DNA of 64,000 nucleotides from DASRDU01 sp035652435 (GTDB taxonomy: Bacteria > Acidobacteriota > Blastocatellia > RBC074). A program made the translations under genes and the position numbers. Positions 54,614 through 64,000 of the stretch are shown one piece after another. The notes beneath the pieces were generated by a model that saw only the letters and a program-made list of their open reading frames with translations, had not been told where the DNA came from and made no database searches. The stretch spans positions 1 through 64,000 of the forward strand of contig DASRDU010000077.1 in assembly GCA_035652435.1 (NCBI GenBank), written 5' to 3'. Position 1 is the stretch's first letter; every line of letters begins with the position of its first letter.

Positions 54614-55447
54614 CTATTTGCTTTTCTGAGCCATCTGCCTTTCGAACAGGGGGACGAGCAGGCGCTGGTATTTGATCGGCAGCAGACGCTGGATGCGGTC
54701 TATCACGCCGGCGTCGGTGCCGATCATGATTTTCTTCTCGTTGCGCAGAATGCCGCGTACGATGCGGTCGGCTGCGGCTTCGGGCGTGGTTCGGGCGACC
54801 TGATCGAAGCGTTCGGCGATGTCGCTGTGTTCAGCCGGATTGGCCCCGGCGCCGATCTTCGAGTTCGCGGCGATTCTGGTTTTGATCCCGCCCGGATGAA
54901 CCGTCGAAACGTGGACGCCCGTCCCCTCCAGTTCGCGCCAGAGGACTTCCGTCAGGCCGCGCACAGCAAACTTGCTGGCGCAGTAAGCCGACTGCCCCGG
55001 AAACCCGATGATGCCGAAGATGCTTGAGACGTTGACGATGTGCGCCTGCGGCTGCCGTTTCAGGATCGGCAGGAAATGCTTGATGCCGTAAACCACCCCC
55101 CAGAAATTGATGCCCATCAGCCATTCAATGTCTTCAATGGACAGCTCTTCGAAACTGCCCAGCAGCCCGACCCCGGCATTGTTAATGAGAAGTGTGGCCC
55201 TGCCATGTTCGCGCGCCACTGCATCAGCGAAGGCGCTCACCTGTTCGCGGTCCGACACGTCAACGACGTGAGTTGAAACTTTGACGCCGAGCCTTGAGGC
55301 AGCCTGCGCCGTTTCTTTCAACCCGGCTTCGTTGACATCGGCAATCGCCAGCGCCGCGCCTTCCCGCGCCAGCCGCATCGCCAGCGCGCGCCCGATTCCC
55401 GAAGCCGCGCCGGTCACCACCGCCACACTGTTCCGGTCTATTCGCAT
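54614..55447 (-). CDS. Short-chain dehydrogenase/reductase
   Basis: 277 residues, classical SDR. AVVTGAASGIGRALAMRLAR gives the NAD(P)-binding TGxxxGIG at 12-18; INNAGVGLLG at 88-97; HIVNVSSIFGIIGFPGQSAY with the catalytic Ser and Tyr155, then CASKF with Lys159. The D-V region (HVVDVSDREQ) favours NAD(H) or NADP(H) with an acidic residue at the end of beta-2. GAGGA precedes the ATG. It lies 9 nt after the flavin monooxygenase, so the two may act on the same substrate. Confidence 0.9.
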   Translation of the reverse strand: MRIDRNSVAVVTGAASGIGRALAMRLAREGAALAIADVNEAGLKETAQAASRLGVKVSTHVVDVSDREQVSAFADAVAREHGRATLLINNAGVGLLGSFEELSIEDIEWLMGINFWGVVYGIKHFLPILKRQPQAHIVNVSSIFGIIGFPGQSAYCASKFAVRGLTEVLWRELEGTGVHVSTVHPGGIKTRIAANSKIGAGANPAEHSDIAERFDQVARTTPEAAADRIVRGILRNEKKIMIGTDAGVIDRIQRLLPIKYQRLLVPLFERQMAQKSK

Positions 55448-55456
55448 CTGCGTTCC

Positions 55457-56800
55457 TCAGTAAACCCGCAGGTCGGGATTTGTTTGCGCAGAGACGACGT
55501 GTTTCACTTCTGACCGCGTCTTCTCCCTGAACTTTTCGCGCAGCTTTTGTTCTTTTTTCAGCAGCATCGGCAGCGTCCGCTCCGCCAGCCACATCTGGCG
55601 CATGGCTGCGTGCGGGTTCACGAGATGCGTGTCAGGCGGTCGCTGGCCGGTCTCTTTCATCACCAGACCGATGGGCAATTCCATCCGGTCCTGCAACCTG
55701 ATCATCTCGCAGATCAGGCCGCCAGCGCGCGTGATCAGCGGGCCGAACCCGTAACGCGGCTGCATCGTGCCGACGATGTAAAGGTGCTTGTAATCGGGCA
55801 GACACACGCCGCCGTAAACCAGCGCGATGTGGTCATCCCTGACCGGCACCATCCCCGGCGGCAGGAACGGGAAGCTGACGTAATAACCCGTCGCGCAGAT
55901 GACCGTGTCGAACTCTTCGATGCTGCCGTCCGCGAAATGAACCTTGTGACCGTCGAGGCGCGCGATCCCGGGCTTCGGACGGATGCGCCCATGTTTGACG
56001 TAATGCAGCAGTTCGCTGTTGAGCGTCGGGTGGGCTTCAAAGATGCGGTGGTTCGGCCTCGGCAGTCCGTACTTTTCATACTGGCCGAAGACGACGCGCA
56101 GCGCCAACTTCAGCATCAGTCGCTGCACCGGCACAGGCACCCAGCCGGGCAGGACTTCCACCAGCGGCCTGCCAAAGAGCGTCTTGGGCAGAAACCAGTA
56201 GCCGCGGCGCAGACTGAGGTGGCAGCTCTTTGCCACTCGCGCCGCTTCGGCGGCCACATCGCAGGCCGAATTGCCTCCGCCGACGACCAGCACGCGCCGG
56301 CCGGCCAGCTGGTCGGGGCTTTTGTAATCCTTCGAGTGGTAGTATTCGCCCGCGAACGTGCCCGGATAAACGGGGAAACGCCTGTCCCAGTGATGACCGT
56401 TGCAAACCAGCACCCCTTTGTAGATGCGCCTCTCGCCATCCGCCAGCTCCACTTCCCATCTTTCGTCGGGGAGCGGCCGGCACATCACCACCTTGGTATT
56501 GAACTGGATGTGAGGGCGCAGCCCGGCGTAATCGGCATAGGCGCGCAGGTATCTGACCATCTGCTCCCGGCTGGGGAAATCGGGGTAATCGTCCGGCATC
56601 GGGAAGTCTGAATATTCAGTCGTCTTTCTGGAAGAGATGATGTGCGCCGTCGCGTAGACGCCGTGATACCAGTTGCCGCCGACGTCGTCGTCCGCTTCAA
56701 TCTGCTCGTAAGGGATTTGGTGTTCGAGGAGCGCTTTCGCCACGGCCAGTCCGACCGGGCCAGCGCCGATGACCAGCATGCTTTCAGAACGATCCTGCAT
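55457..56800 (-). CDS. Flavin-containing monooxygenase
   Basis: 447 residues. FAD site VIGAGPVGLAVAKALLEHQI (GxGxxG at 12-17), FMO fingerprint F149-A-G-x-Y-Y-H155-x-x-x-Y159 in PGTFAGEYYHSKDYKS, and NADPH site VLVVGGGNSACDVAAEAARV. Also FDTVICATGYYVSFPFLPPG with the ATGY motif of class-B monooxygenases. It may do Baeyer-Villiger or N-/S-oxygenation; the substrate is unknown. AGGGAAG precedes the ATG. It shares an operon with the SDR 9 nt downstream, which suggests a two-step oxidation. Confidence 0.9.
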   Translation of the reverse strand: MQDRSESMLVIGAGPVGLAVAKALLEHQIPYEQIEADDDVGGNWYHGVYATAHIISSRKTTEYSDFPMPDDYPDFPSREQMVRYLRAYADYAGLRPHIQFNTKVVMCRPLPDERWEVELADGERRIYKGVLVCNGHHWDRRFPVYPGTFAGEYYHSKDYKSPDQLAGRRVLVVGGGNSACDVAAEAARVAKSCHLSLRRGYWFLPKTLFGRPLVEVLPGWVPVPVQRLMLKLALRVVFGQYEKYGLPRPNHRIFEAHPTLNSELLHYVKHGRIRPKPGIARLDGHKVHFADGSIEEFDTVICATGYYVSFPFLPPGMVPVRDDHIALVYGGVCLPDYKHLYIVGTMQPRYGFGPLITRAGGLICEMIRLQDRMELPIGLVMKETGQRPPDTHLVNPHAAMRQMWLAERTLPMLLKKEQKLREKFREKTRSEVKHVVSAQTNPDLRVY

Positions 56801-56995
56801 TCAGCTTCCCTGCTTCCTCCGTTGATTCGGTGATTGCGACAGCGCGGCCAATGACGATTGAAGAATAGCATATCCGGTATTCTTCTCCAGAATGTCAGTG
56901 CCCATCGCCGGTTTGCCAATCGGAGGCGGCTTACATAGAATGCAGTTTGCCTCGGGCGACCTGGCTTCGCATTCGCATTCAACATCATCACAGCT

Positions 56996-58219
<1,224 letters not shown>

Positions 58220-58244
58220 TTCACCATGCGCTTCGGGAAAACAC

Positions 58245-58285
58245 TCAGGGCGGGAATTGCATTTTTGAGCAATTGCCCGCCCTGA
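58245..58285. terminator. Bidirectional hairpin after ispG
   Basis: TCAGGGCGGGAATTGC (58245-58260) pairs with GCAATTGCCCGCCCTGA (58269-58285) with one bulged C and an 8-nt T-rich loop. It lies between convergent ispG and the 58318 gene. Confidence 0.65.
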
Positions 58286-58317
58286 TCGTGATGAGTGGTT
58301 TTTGCCGGGCCCGTCTC

Positions 58318-58590
58318 TTACCGCCAGTGGCCCCGCCCGTGTCTCCGAGGCCCGCGGCCGTCCCAGCGACCGTCACGCGCGTCGTGACCGTTCACGAATT
58401 TCCATCTCTTTTTAGCCTGACCGGGAGGAATGTGCCTGTATTCCCGGTGCCGACCTCTTTCATAATTCCAGTGTCTTCCCCTGCCCTGCCCGCGGTCATG
58501 CTTTGGATGAGCCAGCGCGGTCGCGAATGAGAGTGAAAGAATAACGACCAGCGAGAGCGCAATCAGAATCTGTTTCAAAAACGATTTCAT
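58318..58590 (-). CDS. Small secreted Arg/His/Gly-rich protein
   Basis: 90 residues with a strong AGGAGG 6 nt before the ATG. Signal peptide 1-27 (LIALSLVVILSLSFATALA). The mature part is highly basic (GQGRGRHWNYERGRHREYRH), followed by IPPGQAKKRWKF and DGRWDGRGPRRHGRGHWR. The PGQAKK block is common in small secreted proteins of Gram-negative bacteria. No domain is known; a metal- or nucleic-acid-binding role is possible but not shown. Confidence 0.65.
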   Translation of the reverse strand: MKSFLKQILIALSLVVILSLSFATALAHPKHDRGQGRGRHWNYERGRHREYRHIPPGQAKKRWKFVNGHDARDGRWDGRGPRRHGRGHWR

Positions 58591-58687
58591 CTTGTCCTCC
58601 TGTTTCGATAGTTGTTATCTCATCCCGGGGCGGACAGATTGATCGGGGCCATTATACTCCTCCTGAAGCCGGACGGTACGGAATTCA

Positions 58688-59266
58688 CTAAAATACCGGC
58701 TCGTGCTTCTTGTGCTTCATCCACGTGTAGACACCCGCGCCGCCGCCGCCGATGAGCGCGCCAATCGCCGCGCCCTTCCTTCCGCCGGCGATGCCGCCGA
58801 TGGCCGCGCCAACTGCCGTGCCCCCGCCAATGGCGATGACATTCTTCATCGTGTTGCTCATCCCGCGCTTGCGCTCAACGCGAGGCTCGTAAGCTGTTTC
58901 ATTACTCGCCACTCCGCGCGAATTCTCATACGCGCGCTGGTTCACCACACGCGGTCTGGTCGCCGCACGCTGCGTCGCGCGCGCCGTTTCGGCAACCGGT
59001 TCGACTGACGCGGCCGTTGCGCCTGCCGACAGCGCGGTGCGCGCCGGGGCCACCAGCTGATTAGAGACCTGAGCCGGGATAGCCGGTTTCGTCACCGCAC
59101 CCTCTGCGGATGCGAATTGATCTGAAGGCTGGAAGTTGTTAGCCGGAGCCGCCGCTGTAGCGGCAGAATTGTTCAGACGCGAAGTGAAAGATGAAGCTCC
59201 CCACCCGGCGGTGGCGGCGAGCGAGGCAATTAAAGCGACAGAGACGGTCTTATCAAGTTTAGTCAT
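58688..59266 (-). CDS. Envelope protein with C-terminal glycine zipper
   Basis: 192 residues. A short hydrophobic start (TVSVALIASLAATAGWGASS) acts as signal or anchor. The centre is low complexity (Ala/Pro/Asn/Thr). The end, NVIAIGGGTAVGAAIGGIAG and GRKGAAIGALIGGGGAGVYT, is a YMGG/glycine-zipper membrane segment. Such zippers are found in lipoproteins, toxin-like and pore-related proteins. Function unknown. GGGGGGAT lies upstream of the ATG. Confidence 0.6.
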   Translation of the reverse strand: MTKLDKTVSVALIASLAATAGWGASSFTSRLNNSAATAAAPANNFQPSDQFASAEGAVTKPAIPAQVSNQLVAPARTALSAGATAASVEPVAETARATQRAATRPRVVNQRAYENSRGVASNETAYEPRVERKRGMSNTMKNVIAIGGGTAVGAAIGGIAGGRKGAAIGALIGGGGAGVYTWMKHKKHEPVF

Positions 59267-59480
59267 GGGATTTTATCCCCCCTTTCGCCGGTCTCATAAA
59301 CAATCAATGTGCCAGAGGCGGATTAATCCGGCCCGCACGAAAAGAAAGCTGATAAATACGGCGAGGAAAGACGTTCGACCCCATGACGTTTACTGTCACA
59401 CGAACAAAAGGCAGACGGCATCTCATCCGTCCGCCCCATATCGTATGCCCACTCGACCCTATCGAATGACAATGGTCATT

Positions 59481-60473
59481 CTACTTTTCGCTCTTTACCG
59501 TCTTCGGCTTGAGCGTGTAGATCAGATAGTCTGCGCGTTTGAGGTCATCATCGGCTTTGATCGAATCAAGGTTTTCAGCGGGAATAATGGAGATGACTTT
59601 GACGCCGGCTTTGGGCAGGCGCTGTTGCGCGCGCGCGGCGGTGCCCTGATGGTAGTCGCTGTGAAAAGCCCCGTTGAAGTGGACGATCAGTGGTCCGGGT
59701 GTTGAGCTATTGAGATGAATGCTGGCAACGGATTCACCCATCGTCTCGTCCTTGACGCACTGGGCGAGGTAAAACTTTTCAATGATCGCGCGGTTTTCTT
59801 TCTCCTCGGCCTGGCTGTCGGCCTTGCCGTTGCCGACGGCGGCGCCGTGCGCGCTCGCGCCGGGGTGGCTGCTCATCGTCTCGGCGAAGCGTTTGTAGTA
59901 ATCATCCATCGGGCAGTTGAACTGCTTTGCCACGAACGCGCGCTCAGCGGCCGGGAGCTTTTCAACCTCACCCAGCCCGCCCTTCGCCACTTGCGAGGCG
60001 TAACGGCGCGGCACATTGCCCGCGACCACGCGCCAGCCGTGCGCGCGCGCGAATTCGACGAGCGGGCGGTAATCGGTCGCGTAGTGCGGCCAGGGGCGCG
60101 AATTTTTGAGGAACTCCTCCTCGCTGATCTTCCCGGCCAGGTAATCATCCAGCACCGGCTGGACGTCGCGCTCGAACATCTCGAGTACCACGACGACCGA
60201 CGCGCCGCGGCGCCTGAGCAGGCCTTCGAGGATAGCGCGCTCAAGCCTGTGCGTCGCCGGGTCGTCGTGCTGTTCGCCGACGAAGATGACGTCCGCGCGC
60301 GCCAGATCGGCCAGCATCGCCTCAAAGTCGCTGAATTTTTTCTCGCCCGTGTTGAAGACGCGTTGCGGCGTGTAACCTGACTCGGTCATCCCGTGCGGAG
60401 ACTGTGCGGTGGCCGGATGGCGTAAAACGGCGAGTGAAACGACGGCCAGACAGAAGAGAATTGTTTTGTTCAT
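59481..60473 (-). CDS. ChaN-like haem-binding protein
   Basis: 330 residues, with a signal peptide 1-23 (ending ATA-Q) but no lipobox Cys. The ChaN-family fold is seen in VIFVGEQHDDPATHRLERAI, SVVVVLEMFERDVQPVLDDY, VVAGNVPRRYASQVAKGGLG, and LIVHFNGAFHSDYHQGTAAR with the conserved His residues. ChaN of Campylobacter binds two haems in iron uptake. The long Ala/Gly insertion (about 205-225) is not seen in ChaN. GGGAG precedes the ATG. No iron-transport gene is adjacent. Confidence 0.85.
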   Translation of the reverse strand: MNKTILFCLAVVSLAVLRHPATAQSPHGMTESGYTPQRVFNTGEKKFSDFEAMLADLARADVIFVGEQHDDPATHRLERAILEGLLRRRGASVVVVLEMFERDVQPVLDDYLAGKISEEEFLKNSRPWPHYATDYRPLVEFARAHGWRVVAGNVPRRYASQVAKGGLGEVEKLPAAERAFVAKQFNCPMDDYYKRFAETMSSHPGASAHGAAVGNGKADSQAEEKENRAIIEKFYLAQCVKDETMGESVASIHLNSSTPGPLIVHFNGAFHSDYHQGTAARAQQRLPKAGVKVISIIPAENLDSIKADDDLKRADYLIYTLKPKTVKSEK

Positions 60474-60823
60474 GGCGCTCCCGGTAATTGCTGAAGACGG
60501 ATCAGTGAGTTGACAACTGCCGCCGTCCGGCTGCCAGCAAATGCCGGACTCGTGGGGCAGTATAACCGCTCAATTGCAGTCTGTGAAATACGGCCCCCTG
60601 ACTTCACGGGTGATTACACGGTGGCGTTGACTTGCCGGTGTGGACTCCCTAAGATGACCGCGCCCCTGATCTTCCTCCGCAGGCAGACACGGAGTCCCGA
60701 CAGCACTCCGCCGACATTCTGAAGGATGTCTTCGGCAAATACTGATTAGAGCCGTGATTCGCCTTGCTTCGTCATCCGGGTTTCGCCATAATCGCCGCGA
60801 ATCAAGAGAGTAATTCATCGTCA
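60474..60823. other. Divergent intergenic space before nagZ, with a candidate promoter
   Basis: 350 nt with no supported gene. A candidate promoter for nagZ is TTGCTT (60764-60769), 17-nt spacer, CATAAT (60787-60792). The small frames here (60510 plus, 60570 minus) show no protein features. Confidence 0.4.
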
Positions 60824-61927
60824 ATGAATCGCCCTGCAACCCGCGAGATCAACCACCTGGGGCAAATGTTCTGTGTCAGCCTGACGAGTACCAGCCTGAC
60901 GGCTGAAGAACGCCGGATGCTCACCCTCGTCCGGCCCGGCTGTGTGATCCTCTTCGCCCGCAACTGCCAGAACCCGGCCGAGGTCAGGGGGCTGACGGAT
61001 GAATTACGCGGGCTGCTCGGGCAGGATGTTCTGATCGCGATTGATCAGGAAGGCGGCAGAGTTGACCGCCTGCGCGCGTTCTTACCGCCCATGCCTGCCG
61101 CCGAAGAAGTGGTCGCTGGCGGCAGACAGGCTGCGACAAAGCACGGGTCATTGACCGCCAGAGCGCTGCGACTGCTCGGCGTCAATTTCAACTTCGCGCC
61201 CGTACTCGATTACCTCCCGGCGGACAGTCGCGGGGTCAGAAACGGGCTTGAGACGCGGACTTTCGGCCCGACGCCGGCGGAGATTTCGGAAAACGCGTCG
61301 GCTTACCTCAGGTCTTTGCAAAACGGAGGCGTCATCGGCTGCCTCAAGCATTTCCCCGGGCTCGGCGGCGCGCTGCTCGACCCGCACGAGGATTTCCCCG
61401 TCGTGAGATTTTCCGCCGGTGAGATTGCGGCAAACGACCTGCTTCCATTTCGTGGGATGTTACAGTCGAAACTGGCGCAGGCGGTGATGGTCGGTCACGC
61501 GGCTTATCCGCATCTGGAAGCGGACAATTCATCACTCACGCCCGCTTCCCTCTCGCCGCGAATCGTCGGCGGATTGTTGCGGGAAGGGATGGACTTTGAC
61601 GGCGTGGCTGTGACCGACGACCTGACAATGGGAGCGGCGATCAAAGCCGCCGGATCACTGCCGGAAGCCGCGCGGCGCGCCGTGAATGCCAGTCAGGATT
61701 TGCTGTTACTCTGCGACAGCCCCGATAAAATTGAAGAAGTCCATACGGCGCTCGCTCAGGCAACAGCCCGTGGCGAAATCAATCAGGCGCGACCTGGAGA
61801 ATCAGATGCCCGGCTCCGGCGACTGCGATCCCGCCTGAGCGAACCGGTCAGGTTTGATGAATCACAGCTTCAGGCTCTGGGCGACGAGATTGCCGAATTC
61901 AGGGCAGGTCTGCACTGCTCGGTGTAA
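60824..61927 (+). CDS. nagZ: Beta-N-acetylhexosaminidase (GH3)
   Basis: 367 residues from ATG at 60824. Glycoside hydrolase family 3: trims GlcNAc from peptidoglycan fragments (muropeptide recycling) or other hexosaminides. Seen: DVLIAIDQEGGRVDRLRAFL, LGVNFNFAPVLDY, FGPTPAEISENASAYLRSLQ, GCLKHFPGLGGALLDPHEDF (the KHFPG motif with catalytic His) and MDFDGVAVTDDLTMGAAIKA (nucleophile Asp in TDDL). Length fits single-domain NagZ. No signal peptide is clear, so probably cytoplasmic. The oligopeptide-binding gene follows. Confidence 0.9.
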   Translation: MNRPATREINHLGQMFCVSLTSTSLTAEERRMLTLVRPGCVILFARNCQNPAEVRGLTDELRGLLGQDVLIAIDQEGGRVDRLRAFLPPMPAAEEVVAGGRQAATKHGSLTARALRLLGVNFNFAPVLDYLPADSRGVRNGLETRTFGPTPAEISENASAYLRSLQNGGVIGCLKHFPGLGGALLDPHEDFPVVRFSAGEIAANDLLPFRGMLQSKLAQAVMVGHAAYPHLEADNSSLTPASLSPRIVGGLLREGMDFDGVAVTDDLTMGAAIKAAGSLPEAARRAVNASQDLLLLCDSPDKIEEVHTALAQATARGEINQARPGESDARLRRLRSRLSEPVRFDESQLQALGDEIAEFRAGLHCSV

Positions 61928-62031
61928 ATATTTCGGCGGGAATCAATCAGCGATGGCAAAAACACCCGATGAACTTGAACCAGGTCAGCCCGCGATTTCC
62001 AATCAATCGCCCCGACATCAAAACTACAGGC

Positions 62032-63570
62032 ATGCACCGAACGACTATTACTGTTACTGCCGTTATCAGATTGCTGATCGTTTCGCTGTTCATTCTGAGC
62101 GTCGCCTGTCAGCGGCAGGGCAGACCTGACGAGCTGACGATGGTCATTGAAAAGAAGTTCACGCACCTCGACCCGCGCGTCAGCGTTGATTCAGCCGACG
62201 AGCGAATCAGGCAGCTCATGTTCAATGGCCTGACGCGCAAGAACGAGAAGTTTGAAGCCGTGCCCGATCTGGCGTCCGCGATTGACCCTTCGCCGGATAA
62301 CCAGACCTTCACTTTCAAGCTGCGCGACGGGGTGAAATTTCACGACGGGCGCGTGCTGACCGCGCGCGATGTCAAATACACCTTTGACACGATGCTGCAA
62401 ATGAAGGAGTCGCAGAAGCGGGTCGAGCTGGCCCAGAACATTGATTTCATCGCCGCCCCCGACCCGCAGACCGTCATTTTTCGCTGCAAAAAGGCCGCGC
62501 CGGGGCTGCCCAATATGATCCTGCCGGTCGGGATCATCCCCGAAGGCTCAGGCGAGACGGCGGAAAGGAACCCGATCGGCACAGGGCCGTTCAAGTTCGC
62601 GGGCGTGACAGAGGCTCAGGAGCTGGTGCTGGCGGCTCACGAGAATTATTTTGAAGGCAGGCCCTCGATCAACCTGCTGCGCATCCGGGTCTTTGAAGAC
62701 AACAGCACCCGCGAGAGCGAGTTGCGCAAGGGTTCGGCTGATCTGGCCATCAATGCTGACTTCGACCCGGTGACCGTCGAAGGGCTGCAAAAAGCGCCCG
62801 GCCTCAAGGTCACGCTGCAGGACGGGTCGAACGTTGCGCACATCGGCATCAACCTGAACGACCCGATCCTGAAGGATCCTCGCGTGCGTCAGGCCATCGC
62901 TTACGGCATTGACCGCGAAGCCATCATCCGCGACCTGCTGCGCGGTCAGGCCAAACCGGCCGGCAGCATCCTGCCGGTGGCACACTGGGCTTATGAACCG
63001 GACGTGACGACTTACAGTTATAACCCCGAAAAAGCGAAGCAGCTGCTCGACGCTGCCGGGCGCAAGGCCCAGGGCGAACAGCCGCGCTTCAGCGTCACGC
63101 TGAAAGTTTCCACTCAATCGGTCTTTCGCAAAACCGCCGAGATTATGCAGGAACAGTTGCGCACCATCGGCGTTGACCTGAAAATTGACTCGGTGGAATT
63201 CAACAAGATGACGCAGGACATCGTCTCAGGGAATTTCCAGCTGTACCTGCGCATCGTACTCGGCGGCAATCAGAGTACCGACATTTTCCGGTTCATGTAC
63301 CATTCGACTTCGATCCCGCCGAACGGCCAGAACCGGATGCGGTACACCAATCCGAAAATTGACAAGCTGCTCGACGAATCGCTCGCCGCCCCGCGGGAGC
63401 GCCAGAAACAGATTTTTTCCGAAGTGCAGAAGATGCTGGCCGACGAACTGCCGCAGATTTACCTGTGGTATCCCTCAACGGTCATCGTCGCCCGCGACCG
63501 CGTGACCGGTCTCAGCCTCGATCCGTCGGGAGACTGGGGCGCGGTCCGCAATGTGAAACTGAGCCGGTAA
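62032..63570 (+). CDS. Oligopeptide ABC transporter substrate-binding lipoprotein (SBP family 5)
   Basis: 512 residues from ATG at 62032; an ATG at 61969 would bury the signal. Signal plus lipobox: IRLLIVSLFILSVAC, lipid at about Cys26. Then FTHLDPRVSVDSADERIRQL, LTRKNEKFEAVPDLASAIDP, the hallmark FTFKLRDGVKFHDGRVLTAR, and DVKYTFDTMLQMKESQK, and further RVRQAIAYGIDREAIIRDLL. This is the DppA/OppA-type fold. It may bind peptides or cell-wall fragments; nagZ just upstream (gap 104 nt) suits murein recycling. Permease and ATPase genes are not adjacent. Confidence 0.9.
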   Translation: MHRTTITVTAVIRLLIVSLFILSVACQRQGRPDELTMVIEKKFTHLDPRVSVDSADERIRQLMFNGLTRKNEKFEAVPDLASAIDPSPDNQTFTFKLRDGVKFHDGRVLTARDVKYTFDTMLQMKESQKRVELAQNIDFIAAPDPQTVIFRCKKAAPGLPNMILPVGIIPEGSGETAERNPIGTGPFKFAGVTEAQELVLAAHENYFEGRPSINLLRIRVFEDNSTRESELRKGSADLAINADFDPVTVEGLQKAPGLKVTLQDGSNVAHIGINLNDPILKDPRVRQAIAYGIDREAIIRDLLRGQAKPAGSILPVAHWAYEPDVTTYSYNPEKAKQLLDAAGRKAQGEQPRFSVTLKVSTQSVFRKTAEIMQEQLRTIGVDLKIDSVEFNKMTQDIVSGNFQLYLRIVLGGNQSTDIFRFMYHSTSIPPNGQNRMRYTNPKIDKLLDESLAAPRERQKQIFSEVQKMLADELPQIYLWYPSTVIVARDRVTGLSLDPSGDWGAVRNVKLSR

Positions 63571-63591
63571 GAACACCAGAGGGAGGAAGGC

Positions 63592-63697
63592 AAAAGTAAA
63601 AAGGCAAAATGAAAAAGCCGGGAAGCCGCAGCTGACCTGATCAATCCCTGAGAGCCGCCGGGGGGCCCTAACTTTTTCCTTTTGCCTTTTTACTTTT
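63592..63697. repeat. Perfect 18-bp A/T-rich inverted repeat
   Basis: AAAAGTAAAAAGGCAAAA (63592-63609) pairs exactly with 63680-63697; the loop of 70 nt holds GC-rich sequence. It lies between the peptide-binding gene and gnd. It could act as a terminator in either direction or be a dispersed repeat. Confidence 0.65.
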
Positions 63698-63785
63698 TAC
63701 TTCCGCCCCCGCACTGATGGTATCAGCGCAGCAAACCAGGCGTTCGCTGTAATCGCCACCCCCTAACGTTGAAAGGAGAGATTCC

Positions 63786-64000
63786 ATGCAACCGCAACCA
63801 GGAGCAAGACAGGCTCAGATCGGAATGATCGGGCTGGCAGTGATGGGTGAAAACCTCGCGCTCAACATCGCGCGCAACGGCTTCCCGATTGCCGTCTACA
63901 ACCGCGACACCACCAAGGTGGACAAGTTCCTCAGCCGCGCCAAAGAGCATGCCGAGGGCAAGGAAGTGATCGGCACTTATTCGATTGAGGATTTCGTCAA
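63786..64000 (+). CDS. gnd: 6-phosphogluconate dehydrogenase, N-terminal part (cut by window edge)
   Basis: The first 71 residues of a pentose-phosphate enzyme that oxidises 6-phosphogluconate to ribulose 5-phosphate with NADP+. Seen: QIGMIGLAVMGENLALNIAR, the GxAxMGxN cofactor signature, and NGFPIAVYNRDTTKVDKFLS. The longer 'GLAVMGENLALN' form marks the decarboxylating gnd rather than a hydroxyisobutyrate dehydrogenase. GGAGAG precedes the ATG at 63786. The frame is open to the window end. Confidence 0.92.
   Translation, partial: MQPQPGARQAQIGMIGLAVMGENLALNIARNGFPIAVYNRDTTKVDKFLSRAKEHAEGKEVIGTYSIEDFV

Noticed and set aside
55547..56611. A 354-residue plus-strand frame
   Set aside because: Antisense to the flavin monooxygenase, His/Arg/Gln-rich shadow.
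63592..63697. Possible attachment site because of the exact A/T-rich repeats
   Set aside because: The repeats are inverted, not direct, and no integrase or tRNA gene is near.

Overview
The window is GC-rich, densely coded bacterial DNA and most likely comes from an acidobacterium (Blastocatellia-like). This is an inference from several markers seen together. There are two tandem FtsX/MacB 'orphan' permeases of the acidobacterial duplicated type. A secreted subtilase ends in a Solibacter-type (TIGR03437-like) C-terminal domain. A large Oar-like TonB receptor carries an N-terminal carboxypeptidase-regulatory domain. There is a DUF1552 + DUF1592-type cytochrome pair, and a soluble cytochrome of the photosynthetic-reaction-centre type without any phototrophy genes. 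No rRNA, tRNA, CRISPR array or prophage was seen.

Layout. 1-6640: the end of an IS1-like element, a dihaem cytochrome and two ADOP permeases. 6655-14805 (all minus strand): mmsA, a XisH/XisI module with a third gene whose frame breaks in a poly-A run, a CAAX-type protease + aldo/keto reductase pair, YjbQ, a nuclease-like protein and a molybdopterin oxidoreductase. 15070-22204 (plus): a DUF3857/transglutaminase protein, DUF1015, a lipoprotein, serA and serC (serine synthesis). 22293-30123 (minus): a six-gene chain with every junction overlapping: MoxR ATPase, a bpX5-like small protein, a vWA-like/beta-propeller protein, a bpX6-like/beta-propeller protein, miaA and a membrane protein. The first four match the predicted MoxR-vWA-beta-propeller ternary conflict systems. 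30273-34866 (minus): a subtilase, a 31-residue membrane peptide and DsbD. 35228-43983 (plus): pyrG, then a polyamine/membrane cluster (SpeD, a DUF4178 protein, a 60-residue membrane protein, DUF350, a membrane-fused spermidine synthase and a Tat-lipoprotein amine oxidase). 44063-48696: a fold-back MITE, the Oar-like receptor and a divergent GntR/FCD regulator. 48894-56800 (minus): DUF1552, the DUF1592-type cytochrome, a deleted IS982-like transposase, an SDR and a flavin monooxygenase. 56996-64000: ispG, two small envelope proteins, a ChaN-like haem protein, nagZ, an oligopeptide-binding lipoprotein and the start of gnd.

Intergenic spaces are rich in inverted repeats of many unrelated sequences (stems of 10-35 bp). 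Two of them are related copies (20961 and 34979), and one is a MITE whose ends resemble the IS1-like end at the left edge. The most interesting blocks are the MoxR/bpX operon with its coupled miaA, the SpeD/DUF4178/DUF350/amine-oxidase cluster, and the XisHI module with its frame-broken third gene. Family assignments rest on motif reading by eye; no database search was run.
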